From: an uncultured Eggerthella sp.
GTDB lineage: Bacteria > Actinomycetota > Coriobacteriia > Coriobacteriales > Eggerthellaceae
Direction: 5' to 3'
Assembly (NCBI GenBank): GCA_900547965.1
Contig: URJE01000079.1
Coordinates: 1 to 6,091, forward strand
DNA length: 6,091 nt
Within the stretch, counting starts at the first letter, position 1. The number at the start of each line of letters is the position of its first letter. Positions 1 through 4,969 of this stretch are shown one piece after another. The notes below the pieces were generated by a model. The model did not search any database, was not told the origin of the DNA, and was given only the letters and a program-made list of their open reading frames with translations. A program made the position numbers and the translations under genes.

Positions 1-796
1 TAGGCACGGCGTTAAGGCCGCAACCCGCAAGATCGTTGTGAGCGAGCGTGCCCGACCACATAATGTTGGCACGAGCCTCGTAGTTTTCCGGTTCGGCAAT
101 TGCCACCGGAGCCTGGTTGATGAGCGTACGGATAATGCCCGTAGCAATGTTATCGGTAACCTCGGAAGACCCTGCGCCGCTGAAGAATCGCTCGCATATG
201 TGGGCAATCATGTCGGTTACACCCGCTGCTGTCTGATACGCGGGCAAGGTGAATGTAAGTTCAGGATCCAGGAACGAAACCTTAGGACGGATAAGATCGG
301 AATTCACACCGAATTTCGCATCGATACTATCATTCGAAATAACACATGAGTTGGAACCCTCCGAACCCGCAGCAGGAATGGTAAGCACACACATAAGCGG
401 CAATGCCTGATCAATGGCTGCCTTTTTGGCGAAGAAATCCCACACATCGCCATCATGGAACACGCCGAACGCAATAGCCTTCGCGCAGTCGATTGTGCTG
501 CCACCACCAACGGGAAGTACCAGATCGACATCATGTTCCCGAGCTACAACAATGCCCTCACGCACAGAGGCCACTTCAGGGTTGGGACGCACGCCCGAAA
601 GCTCAACGAATTCGACGCCCGCAGCTGCAAGCGATTCCTTTACGCGCGCCAAGGTTCCCGTGCGCACTACCGATCCGCCGCCATGCACAAGCAGGGCACG
701 CTTATAGCCGAGGTCGGCAACGTGCTGCCCCACCGCGTCGGTGACACCACGCCCGAACACGAATCGGGTTGGAGAGTAAAACTCGAAATCGTTCAT
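1..796 (-). CDS. Iron-containing alcohol dehydrogenase, 3' end cut by window edge
   Basis: Leftward gene starting with ATG at 796; 265 codons are visible and the C-terminus lies beyond position 1. The family reduces aldehydes or ketones to alcohols with NAD(P)H, in the cytoplasm, using one bound iron. Visible are the N-terminal dinucleotide-binding half with the nucleotide-loop motif GGGSTIDCAKA (residues 97-107), the family stretch TIPAAGSEGS (139-148), and the first metal ligands in VTDMIAHI (D195 and H199). The two further histidines are expected just past the edge. The opening MNDFEFYSPTRFVFGRG resembles butanol/lactaldehyde dehydrogenase relatives (BdhA/YqdH type), so fermentative NADH disposal is a reasonable inference, but the substrate cannot be read. 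An AAAGGATG ribosome binding site lies about 6 bases before the start. It has its own promoter and does not appear to be in an operon with the permease upstream. Confidence 0.93.
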   Translation of the reverse strand, partial: MNDFEFYSPTRFVFGRGVTDAVGQHVADLGYKRALLVHGGGSVVRTGTLARVKESLAAAGVEFVELSGVRPNPEVASVREGIVVAREHDVDLVLPVGGGSTIDCAKAIAFGVFHDGDVWDFFAKKAAIDQALPLMCVLTIPAAGSEGSNSCVISNDSIDAKFGVNSDLIRPKVSFLDPELTFTLPAYQTAAGVTDMIAHICERFFSGAGSSEVTDNIATGIIRTLINQAPVAIAEPENYEARANIMWSGTLAHNDLAGCGLNAVP

Positions 797-877
797 GGAA
801 CATCCTTTCGTCGCTTCTTTGAAGCTGTTCAATCAGCAAAAACTGAGCGATAGGCAGCAAGAAACCACCCTCTACGC

Positions 878-890
878 CCGTATTATACGG
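878..890 (-). promoter_or_regulatory. -10 element of the alcohol dehydrogenase promoter inside a perfect palindrome
   Basis: On the minus strand a consensus TATAAT (887-882) sits inside the 13-base perfect palindrome CCGTATAATACGG. The -35 position is poor, so an activator or a relaxed promoter is possible. The predicted start near 875 leaves an untranslated leader of about 80 bases before the ATG at 796. A palindrome centred on the -10 box is a plausible operator, but it could also be chance. Confidence 0.5.
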
Positions 891-941
891 AGCTTTACCG
901 GGATTTGCGCGCCCTGAAAGCTAGCGGCGCGTACAAGGGAA

Positions 942-970
942 CGAGAGAAAAGCCAACCTTTAGAAGGGGC
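942..970 (-). terminator. Candidate terminator behind the permease gene
   Basis: Minus-strand stem GCC+CCTT pairing with AAGG+GGC (two-base bulge, three-base loop CTA), followed by TTTTCTCTC. It lies 15 bases beyond the permease stop and before the alcohol dehydrogenase promoter, where a terminator is expected. The stem is short, so confidence is moderate. Confidence 0.4.
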
Positions 971-985
971 AAGAGGCCATGCAGG

Positions 986-2188
986 CTAACGGATTCCCAT
1001 AACGAAAACCTCGAACAGGGAAACAACTACCAGGAAGGCGAAGTTATATGCCTCAAAGCGAGCGATAAACTTGCCGTTGCTACCCAGCCCCGACTTCTGA
1101 TACTGCCGAAGGGTAATGAGCGTTGCCAAGGAAGAAATGGGCGTACCTACTGCGCCCACGTTGGTGCCAAGGGCAATGCCTGCCCAGTCGTTCGAGAAAT
1201 GGCTGATCAGAATTGCACTGGGCACATTGCTGATAATCTGGCTGCTGACAAGCGAGGTCACGAATGCGCCGCAAGCATCCAAAACGGTGCTAAAGAAATC
1301 GGAAATGGCGGGGATCTGAGCAATGTTCCCGCTAAAAATGAAGAAGCAGACAAATGTCATCACCAAGGCGTAATCGGTCTTTGCGAATACCCTTCTGTCG
1401 GTAATGGCAAGAACAACGACGATAACGGTCATGCCCATCAAAAACGGCACCGCACCAACCGTCATTGCTATGCAGAGTGCAAACAAAACAACGTATATTG
1501 CAACGCGCGGCTTAGACACCTGAGTGCTTTCGGGTTTTCGGTAATGGAACTCCGCCTTCTTCACAAAGCAGCAACAAACAAGAATGAGCGCCACTGACAA
1601 AACAAGCGGAGGAGCCATAGCCGCAACGAAATCACCGAAGCTAACCCCGAACACTGTGTACAGATACAAATTGTGGGGCTTGCTGAATGGCAGCAGCATT
1701 CCGCCAAAATTGGCGGTAAGGGTGATAGCGATGAAAGCGAACGGGATCTCCGATTCGCGGTTAACCGATTTCAGAAGCACCAAAGCAAGGGGTAAGACAG
1801 CAATCAGTGTCATGTCGTTAGACAAAATCATCGAACAGCCGAGCGTAATCAGTACCAAGGCAATTACCAAGGTTCGCGTGCTGGTTACATGCTGCACCAA
1901 GGAATGGGCGACGAATTCAAGCAACCCTGAAGAATCGATGGCGGCAATTACCGCAAGAATGCTGAATAGGCAGGCCAGGGTATGCCAGTTGAAATAATCA
2001 AGATACGCAATAGAGGGAGGACCGAAAAACATCGTTACCAGAGCCGCCATCGCCGAAACCACCAGCAAAGGATTATGGGCAAGCGCCCGCTCCGCAGCGC
2101 GTTCCGCCGAGCGAGCTCGCATGCCCTCAAGATGGATGCCGTGATGCTTTACGTCTAAATCTTCAATATGTTCGCTCGGGAGTTTCAT
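986..2188 (-). CDS. Anion permease of the ion-transporter (CitM/ArsB/SLC13-like) superfamily, YbiR-like
   Basis: A 400-residue membrane protein with about ten hydrophobic segments from residue 40 to the C-terminus. It has the two pseudo-symmetric signature hairpins of the ion-transporter superfamily: SNDMTLIAVLPLAL (123-136) followed by NFGGMLLPFSKPHNLYLY (160-177), and SSQIISNVPSAILIS (315-329) followed by the glycine-rich GTNVGAVGTPISSLATL (341-357). The paired SN motifs correspond to the substrate and sodium sites in this superfamily. The closest group I recognise is the YbiR-like branch, whose substrate is not established; citrate, dicarboxylate or another anion are all possible. A three-cysteine run sits at 205-207. 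The N-terminus is unusual: about 38 charged, Ala/Arg-rich residues precede the first helix. No Shine-Dalgarno precedes the ATG at 2188; ATG 2122 (residue 23) is an alternative start but its GAGG lies too close. The HD-hydrolase gene lies about 100 bases upstream on the same strand. Confidence 0.85.
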   Translation of the reverse strand: MKLPSEHIEDLDVKHHGIHLEGMRARSAERAAERALAHNPLLVVSAMAALVTMFFGPPSIAYLDYFNWHTLACLFSILAVIAAIDSSGLLEFVAHSLVQHVTSTRTLVIALVLITLGCSMILSNDMTLIAVLPLALVLLKSVNRESEIPFAFIAITLTANFGGMLLPFSKPHNLYLYTVFGVSFGDFVAAMAPPLVLSVALILVCCCFVKKAEFHYRKPESTQVSKPRVAIYVVLFALCIAMTVGAVPFLMGMTVIVVVLAITDRRVFAKTDYALVMTFVCFFIFSGNIAQIPAISDFFSTVLDACGAFVTSLVSSQIISNVPSAILISHFSNDWAGIALGTNVGAVGTPISSLATLITLRQYQKSGLGSNGKFIARFEAYNFAFLVVVSLFEVFVMGIR

Positions 2189-2194
2189 GTAGCA

Positions 2195-2200
2195 ATTGTA
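2195..2200 (-). promoter_or_regulatory. Candidate -10 box for a leaderless permease mRNA
   Basis: TACAAT on the minus strand ends six bases before the permease ATG at 2188, and no ribosome binding site separates them. A start 6-7 bases after the box would place the first base of the transcript at or next to the A of ATG, that is, a leaderless mRNA, which is common in Actinomycetota. No good -35 hexamer is seen (the best, TTTACA, is only 13 bases upstream). Confidence 0.35.
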
Positions 2201-2289
2201 CGCCCAGCCAGCCTGTAAAATGAGGGGTCTAATCAGCGGAATTGTCCCATTGATATGGTGTTATGGAACACGGTGTTGCCGCCTTCCGC

Positions 2290-2739
2290 CTATTGTTCCC
2301 CGCCTTCTGGCCCCTCCCCTTCAAGGATGGCAATAGCCTTTGCGTATTTCTCTGCGCGACGTTGGTCTTTTTCGGTGATGCGCGGAAGCCTGGACAGGTC
2401 GCTGTTATGGCGCAAATCGGCAAGTTTCACCGCACATGCGAGCGGGTTTGACTTAAGGGAGCGAACATATTCGAGGTACGGCACCGATTCATCATGGGTA
2501 AGCAGTTTCAGCGCTTCGACAACTTCGGGTGCTACGCCTTTTCCCCGAAGATCGGCAAGCGTAAGCGGGGTATCTTCAACCACATCATGCAGCCATGCAA
2601 CGGCTTTGGCGACATCGCCCTGTACGCTAGCTGCAACATGGGCAGGGTGCTCTATGTAGGGCATTCCCGCTTTGTCCACCTGGCCTTTATGGGCCGCAAC
2701 CGCAATTGACTGCGCCAATTCGCCTTGAGCGTGAACCAT
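2290..2739 (-). CDS. Small HD-domain phosphohydrolase, MESH1/SpoT-hydrolase-like
   Basis: A 149-residue soluble protein made up of one HD domain. From the ATG at 2739, the metal and catalytic motifs are YIEHP (H31), LHDVVED (H51, D52, E55, D56) and KLADLRHN (K105, D108, N112). These match, in order, the hydrolase half of RelA/SpoT enzymes and the single-domain alarmone hydrolases: H, HD, ED and the KLAD...N box. No synthetase domain is present, so if it acts on (p)ppGpp it would only remove the 3' pyrophosphate. Spacing between the first histidine and HD is about six residues shorter than in MESH1, so another nucleotide substrate is possible. The start at 2739 is preferred over an in-frame GTG at 2748 because that GTG lies inside the strong AGGTGG ribosome binding site. 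The C-terminal tail is Gly/Glu-rich. The permease follows on the same strand after about 100 bases with no clear terminator. Confidence 0.85.
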   Translation of the reverse strand: MVHAQGELAQSIAVAAHKGQVDKAGMPYIEHPAHVAASVQGDVAKAVAWLHDVVEDTPLTLADLRGKGVAPEVVEALKLLTHDESVPYLEYVRSLKSNPLACAVKLADLRHNSDLSRLPRITEKDQRRAEKYAKAIAILEGEGPEGGEQ

Positions 2740-2744
2740 GGTTT

Positions 2745-2750
2745 CCACCT
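2745..2750 (-). promoter_or_regulatory. Ribosome binding site that decides the HD-hydrolase start
   Basis: AGGTGG lies five bases before ATG 2739 on the minus strand. The upstream in-frame GTG at 2748 falls within it, so translation should begin at 2739 rather than 2748. Confidence 0.7.
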
Positions 2751-2792
2751 AACAAAAAGCTGCAGGCCAAACCCACTGCTTACATAGAGCTG

Positions 2793-2907
2793 CTATTCGG
2801 ACTTTGCCGGACTGTCGAACGCCCCGCACAATGAGGGCAGCGACAGCCAGATCCATAACGTTACCGCGATTGATGAACTCTTAGAATTTACCCAAGAACT
2901 TCTTCAC
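2793..2907 (-). pseudogene. mscL: mscL remnant (large-conductance mechanosensitive channel), stopped and frameshifted
   Basis: Reading leftward from GTG 2907 gives MKKFLGKF, then TAA (2883-2881), then, in the same frame, EFINRGNVMDLAVAALI. This is the conserved MscL N-terminus (compare EFxxRGNVxDLAVxxIIG), covering the amphipathic first helix and the start of the first membrane helix. After codon ATT 2832-2830 the homology moves to the +1 frame, where CGAF corresponds to the family's GAAF/GGAF, and this ends at TAG 2795-2793. An AAGGAA ribosome binding site seven bases before the GTG is still intact. About 35-40 of the roughly 130-150 residues usual for MscL remain; nothing recognisable of the second helix is seen before the HD-hydrolase gene. 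The gene is therefore dead by stop, frameshift and deletion. If expressed it would give an eight-residue peptide. Confidence 0.8.
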
Positions 2908-2982
2908 GGTGGCTTCCTTTCCAATGGGGCTATAAAACCTGCGAACCGAAGCTATCATCTATATGCCAGGCAGACAACGGAA

Positions 2983-3201
2983 TTACGAAAAGAAGATCGA
3001 AAAAAGAAGCAGAGCAAGCACGAATGCCGTAACGGATTTGGTGAAGGTAATAAGATCGTCGCTTGGCTCGGGGTTGAGATTTTGCCACCCCCAGCTTCCC
3101 GCAATATGCGATTGGGCATGATTTACCGTGGCACCCATCAAGTACTTCGTGAATTGGAAAATACCGTATATCAACAGGGCAAGAATAATGATGGTAACCA
3201 T
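2983..3201 (-). CDS. Small two-helix membrane protein, unknown function
   Basis: A 72-residue protein with a hydrophobic helix at about 2-22 (MVTIIILALLIYGIF...), a polar loop of about 30 residues with one His-Ala-Gln-Ser-His stretch and a Gly-Trp-Gly-Trp run, and a second helix at about 55-71 ending at the C-terminus. Both ends are probably on the same side of the membrane. I recognise no family. ATG 3201 is chosen because AAGGAA lies nine bases before it; an in-frame start at 3252 would add 17 polar residues without a better ribosome site. It lies directly upstream of the mscL remnant on the same strand. A stem-loop terminator 135 bases upstream means it probably needs its own promoter; an imperfect inverted repeat (TCTGTA...TACAGA, 3263-3285) lies in that leader. 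Confidence 0.6.
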   Translation of the reverse strand: MVTIIILALLIYGIFQFTKYLMGATVNHAQSHIAGSWGWQNLNPEPSDDLITFTKSVTAFVLALLLFSIFFS

Positions 3202-3336
3202 GGCTATCGTTTCCTTCCGTTGTGCGTTTATGCTTCGTTTTATTAACGACAACGATACGGAATCTGTAATTTTCAGGTGTACAGAATAATTCCCAGGGTA
3301 TTACATGGAACAGGGGAAACCGAGTATAGAAAGAAC

Positions 3337-3366
3337 AAAAGGAAGCCATTTTTCAGGCTTCCTTTT
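3337..3366 (-). terminator. Strong stem-loop terminator, probably bidirectional
   Basis: Perfect 11-base arms, AAAAGGAAGCC (3337-3347) and GGCTTCCTTTT (3356-3366), around an 8-base loop. The minus strand continues with a U-rich tail (TTTTGTTCTTTC). The plus strand also ends in four Ts, so it can work both ways. On the minus strand it follows a promoter by about 25 bases and precedes the 72-residue membrane protein gene. Confidence 0.75.
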
Positions 3367-3397
3367 ATAGCCACGACATGGGGATGATGGCTTCGGC

Positions 3398-3420
3398 AGT
3401 ATAACACGGCGGACGGCAAA
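3398..3420 (-). promoter_or_regulatory. Leftward extended -10 promoter
   Basis: Minus strand: TATACT (3403-3398) preceded by TGT, giving the extended -10 form TGnTATACT. A weak TTTCGG lies 17 bases upstream. Transcription would begin near 3391 and reach the stem-loop at 3366-3337 almost at once, so the product would be an RNA of roughly 55-60 bases unless the terminator is read through. Confidence 0.5.
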
Positions 3421-3594
3421 CCGAAACGCTGCCTTCACGGAATTCCTACCGCACGCGCAACATCAAGTGCATGGCGCAAATGCCAAATCCATCAGTGTCT
3501 GCAAGTTTCTCTATGACGACCCCGCCAGATGCGCAAAACCTCAGCATTTGTCGGCATCGCTTTGGCTAAATAGTAGCGAAGCTGCTTTTTTCGC
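3404..3594. other. Stretch without a convincing gene; possible intergenic element
   Basis: No frame on either strand shows a credible gene with a start and ribosome site. Several short open stretches exist (plus strand from ATG 3471, about 32 codons; minus strand about 21 codons with MPTNAEVLRIW), but none belongs to a family I know. The sequence has recurring short words (GCGCAAATGCC, ATGCGCAAAACC, ACAAATGC) on both strands, which would fit a decayed or dispersed intergenic element. This is inference only. Confidence 0.3.
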
Positions 3595-3750
3595 TTACTC
3601 GATTGTCTCACGGTACCTAGCAATGATCGAATCTATCTCCGCCTCGGCTTCCTCACTAACCCCCAGCTTCTTGATGCGCTCAAGGTCGGCGATCACCGCT
3701 CTTAGATGATCGGCGTATTGCTCGTCTGTCATGCCCTGCTTTTCTTCCAT
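3595..3750 (-). CDS. 51-residue charged helical protein, unknown function
   Basis: ATG 3750 to TAA 3597-3595. The protein begins MEEKQGMTDEQYADHLRAVI and ends ARYRETIE. It is rich in Glu, Ala, Arg and Ile with heptad-like spacing, predicted to form one or two amphipathic helices with no membrane segment or metal motif. Support for a real gene: a strong AAAGGAG ribosome site eight bases before the ATG, a promoter built into an inverted repeat just upstream, and an acidic, low-complexity-free composition. I recognise no family. A small autoregulated accessory protein (antitoxin-like or phage cargo) would fit the context but is speculation. A weak stem (AGCGAA...TTCGCT, 3575-3595) overlaps the stop codon. 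Confidence 0.6.
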   Translation of the reverse strand: MEEKQGMTDEQYADHLRAVIADLERIKKLGVSEEAEAEIDSIIARYRETIE

Positions 3751-3773
3751 GGTTGAAGCTCCTTTCCCTCAAG

Positions 3774-3815
3774 CCGTGGCTATCATATAGCGAAATACCC
3801 ATATGATAACCACGG
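3774..3815 (-). promoter_or_regulatory. Promoter embedded in a 15-base inverted repeat (candidate operator)
   Basis: Arms CCGTGGCTATCATAT (3774-3788) and ATATGATAACCACGG (3801-3815) match at 14 of 15 positions around a 12-base centre. On the minus strand one arm carries a -35-like TTATCA and the other a -10-like TATGAT, 16 bases apart. Transcription would start near 3773, some 20 bases before the 51-residue gene. A dimeric regulator bound to both arms would cover both promoter boxes. Confidence 0.5.
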
Positions 3816-3837
3816 GAATTTAGATTATCTCCGCTGT

Positions 3838-4092
3838 TCAAGCAGTTTTTTCCGCAGCGATAAGCCACTTAATATGCGCCGCTGCTTCCTCGTCCGCCCA
3901 TCGTCTACCTGCTTTCTGGAAATACAAAAGCCCCCGAAGGACGGCTTGCGCGGCGGTAGGATTTGCGCCTACGCCTCCTCCATGCGAATGGTCTATGTCT
4001 ACCTGCTTAGATCTCTTGTTTTCGTTGTCGAAGTATACGATCGCCTTCAAATCGTCACCTTCGACATGAGCGTAGACGCGAACGCGAGTCAT
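3838..4092 (-). CDS. 84-residue orphan protein with DxDHxH motif
   Basis: Leftward ORF; from ATG 4092 it begins MTRVRVYAHVEGDDLKAIVY, a beta-strand-like half, then FDNENKRSKQVDIDHSHGGG (residues 21-40) with the D-x-D-H-x-H motif, then an alpha-helical half containing GLLYFQKAGRRW and ending IKWLIAAEKTA. The first half resembles a short C-terminal module (strands, then K-Q-[VIL]-D-[LI]-D-H-x-H) that I recall at the ends of some phage head proteins, so this may be a stand-alone or broken-off phage module. This is a weak, memory-based link. The frame stays open to ATG 4203 (121 residues); neither start has a good ribosome site, and the upstream 37 residues look less protein-like. It lies just upstream of the 51-residue gene, separated by the inverted repeat. 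Confidence 0.5.
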   Translation of the reverse strand: MTRVRVYAHVEGDDLKAIVYFDNENKRSKQVDIDHSHGGGVGANPTAAQAVLRGLLYFQKAGRRWADEEAAAHIKWLIAAEKTA

Positions 4093-4259
4093 CGTCTTCG
4101 TGAGGGTTTCGCTGGCCCGTCTGTTTTTTGAGACGAATTTAATATTCCGACGGCCAGCAAAGAGAGATGCTGACCGCCATACGGGTTCCTGGGATTGCCG
4201 CATCCATCAACATCCCACCCGCTGCTCACACCTCTGCCGCCTAATCTAGCACCCCATGT

Positions 4260-4287
4260 GGATAATCTTCGCGTATGCGGGGAACAC
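4260..4287 (-). CRISPR. Single degenerate type I-E-like CRISPR repeat (no array)
   Basis: A 28-base stretch reads, on the minus strand, GTGTTCCCCGC, then ATAC, then GCGAAGATTATCC. It follows the type I-E repeat pattern (G-GTTCCCCGC, short loop, GCGGGGAT-A-CC) common in Actinomycetota and in Escherichia coli. It differs from the pattern I recall at about three places: two of the stem Gs are A (GCGGGG to GCGAAG), so the hairpin is reduced to its inner three pairs, and one base of GATGATCC is changed. No second good copy lies at the 28+32/33 spacing on either side, and no cas gene is in the window. It is either the last trace of an array or a repeat-derived element. Confidence 0.55.
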
Positions 4288-4298
4288 CATATTGACGG

Positions 4299-4304
4299 TA
4301 AAAT
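4299..4304 (+). promoter_or_regulatory. Candidate -10 box for the 97-residue gene
   Basis: TAAAAT lies 27 bases before ATG 4332, giving a predicted start near 4311 and a leader of about 20 bases that contains the ribosome site. The -35 position falls inside the CRISPR-like repeat (about 4276-4281) and does not match consensus. A TTGACG at 4292-4297 has no -10 partner at the right distance. Confidence 0.3.
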
Positions 4305-4331
4305 GGAATTGTTCGAACCGGAGGTGAAGAA

Positions 4332-4625
4332 ATGATTGGAAGAGAGAAGAGATTCGAAAAAGCAGGCGATGCAATGCTTTCCAAGCAGGCGGAGATAGTG
4401 TCTGCTATGGAGCCGTTCTCGGAAACGCCGTTCGTGGTCGCTGCAACTCAAACCTATGACAGGGTTACTGGCGAACAGCTCGGTGCTCTATGCGTATACA
4501 CTCATGAGGGGTTTGACTGGACTTCCGAAGACCTTTACAACTTCAAACATTACGGGTTGGTCGATTACAGCAGCGAATACGCAAAAGCCGCATTCGAGCA
4601 TTTTCTTGGATTGATCTCAAAATAG
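4332..4625 (+). CDS. 97-residue orphan protein, unknown function
   Basis: The only rightward gene in the window. ATG 4332 follows an excellent GGAGGTGA ribosome site (4320-4327). The protein opens with a charged helix (MIGREKRFEKAGDAML), then TPFVVAATQTYDRVTGEQLG (32-51), a likely beta-hairpin, then LCVYTHEGFDWTSEDLYNF with a Trp-Thr-Ser-Glu-Asp turn, and ends in a hydrophobic helix FEHFLGLISK. It is soluble, acidic and has no signal peptide or known catalytic motif. I recognise no family. It faces the toxin/immunity unit convergently and is followed by its own terminator. Its position between a CRISPR-like repeat and prophage genes suggests accessory DNA. Confidence 0.7.
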   Translation: MIGREKRFEKAGDAMLSKQAEIVSAMEPFSETPFVVAATQTYDRVTGEQLGALCVYTHEGFDWTSEDLYNFKHYGLVDYSSEYAKAAFEHFLGLISK

Positions 4626-4656
4626 CTTTTTGACTAGACAAAAACGACAAACTGAT

Positions 4657-4671
4657 AAGAAGCCGCTTCTT
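4657..4671. repeat. 15-base palindrome between convergent genes
   Basis: AAGAAGC-C-GCTTCTT, perfect around a single central base. It lies 31 bases beyond the stop of the 97-residue gene. As RNA it cannot fold into a tight hairpin because of the one-base centre, so a protein-binding site or chance is more likely than a terminator. Confidence 0.35.
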
Positions 4672-4697
4672 CGATCTATCGACCTCGGAAACGGCTT

Positions 4698-4722
4698 AAC
4701 GGGAAAATAAAACCCCGTTTTT
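4698..4722 (+). terminator. Terminator of the 97-residue gene
   Basis: Stem AACGGG (4698-4703) with CCCGTT (4714-4719), a 10-base A-rich loop, and a run of five Ts at its end (4718-4722). It lies about 70 bases after the stop codon. On the minus strand the stem has no U tail, so it serves the rightward gene best. A second small repeat, GTGG-ATT-CCAC flanked by T and A runs, follows at 4725-4735. Confidence 0.5.
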
Positions 4723-4753
4723 GCGTGGATTCCACAAAAAGCTGAATTAGAAA

Positions 4754-4969
4754 TCAGTCTATTGCGGTTATGGAATCAATTTCGTTAATTGGAATTGCAA
4801 CATAGAAAGCCTTCTGCTTTATATCGATTTCAACTTCTTCGCCCTCGTCAACATCGGCAGCGTTACAGCAGCAGTACATCCCATCAACTACTTGCCCATC
4901 GATACACAGAACGCTTACCTGATGCCCTAAAATCGAATCCTCTATGGCGCTAAGTTCTTTCCAATCCAT
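4754..4969 (-). CDS. Candidate immunity protein for the adjacent type 50 toxin
   Basis: A 71-residue acidic, soluble protein. The pattern is a short N-terminal helix (MDWKELSAIEDSIL), then GHQVSVLCIDGQVVDGMYCC (15-34), then AADVDEGEEVEIDI, then FYVAIPINEIDSITAID. The alternation of short strands around a DG turn, ending in an EIxSI strand, suggests a small SH3/LSm-like barrel; I recall similar proteins next to phage capsid genes with this toxin domain. Three cysteines in a row occur at 33-35. The ATG at 4969 lies inside the toxin gene, 28 bases before that gene ends, in a different frame, with GGAGGAAGG six bases ahead. This is tight coupling typical of toxin-immunity pairs. The immunity role is inferred from position, size, charge and coupling, not from a characterised homologue. 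Confidence 0.7.
   Translation of the reverse strand: MDWKELSAIEDSILGHQVSVLCIDGQVVDGMYCCCNAADVDEGEEVEIDIKQKAFYVAIPINEIDSITAID

Noticed and set aside
905..1597. Rightward 230-codon open frame
   Set aside because: Lies wholly antisense to the permease, whose membrane helices and family motifs are clear; the product is Asn/Lys/His-rich with no domain pattern and no ribosome site.
2788..3245. Rightward open stretch reading DELLEFTQELLHGGFLSNGAIKP
   Set aside because: Looked protein-like at first, but it has no start codon and is the exact antisense of the mscL remnant and the 72-residue membrane gene.
2930..3349. Leftward 139-codon frame starting in the loop of the terminator hairpin
   Set aside because: An AAAGGAAG precedes its ATG, but the product is a Cys/His/Tyr-rich shadow of the membrane gene in another frame with no credible domain; the ATG lies in the terminator loop.
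3467..3709. Rightward 80-codon frame
   Set aside because: Its second half is antisense to the 51-residue gene, which has a far better ribosome site and promoter; no family match for the Ser/Ala-rich product.
4204..4231. Possible second CRISPR repeat next to the first
   Set aside because: Minus-strand GTGTGAGCAGCGGG... matches the repeat at only about half its positions and lies 28 rather than 32-33 bases away; no better than chance.
4089..4451. Leftward 120-codon frame covering the CRISPR-like repeat
   Set aside because: Overlaps the start of the well-supported rightward 97-residue gene and reads as Ser/Gly/Arg-rich shadow sequence.
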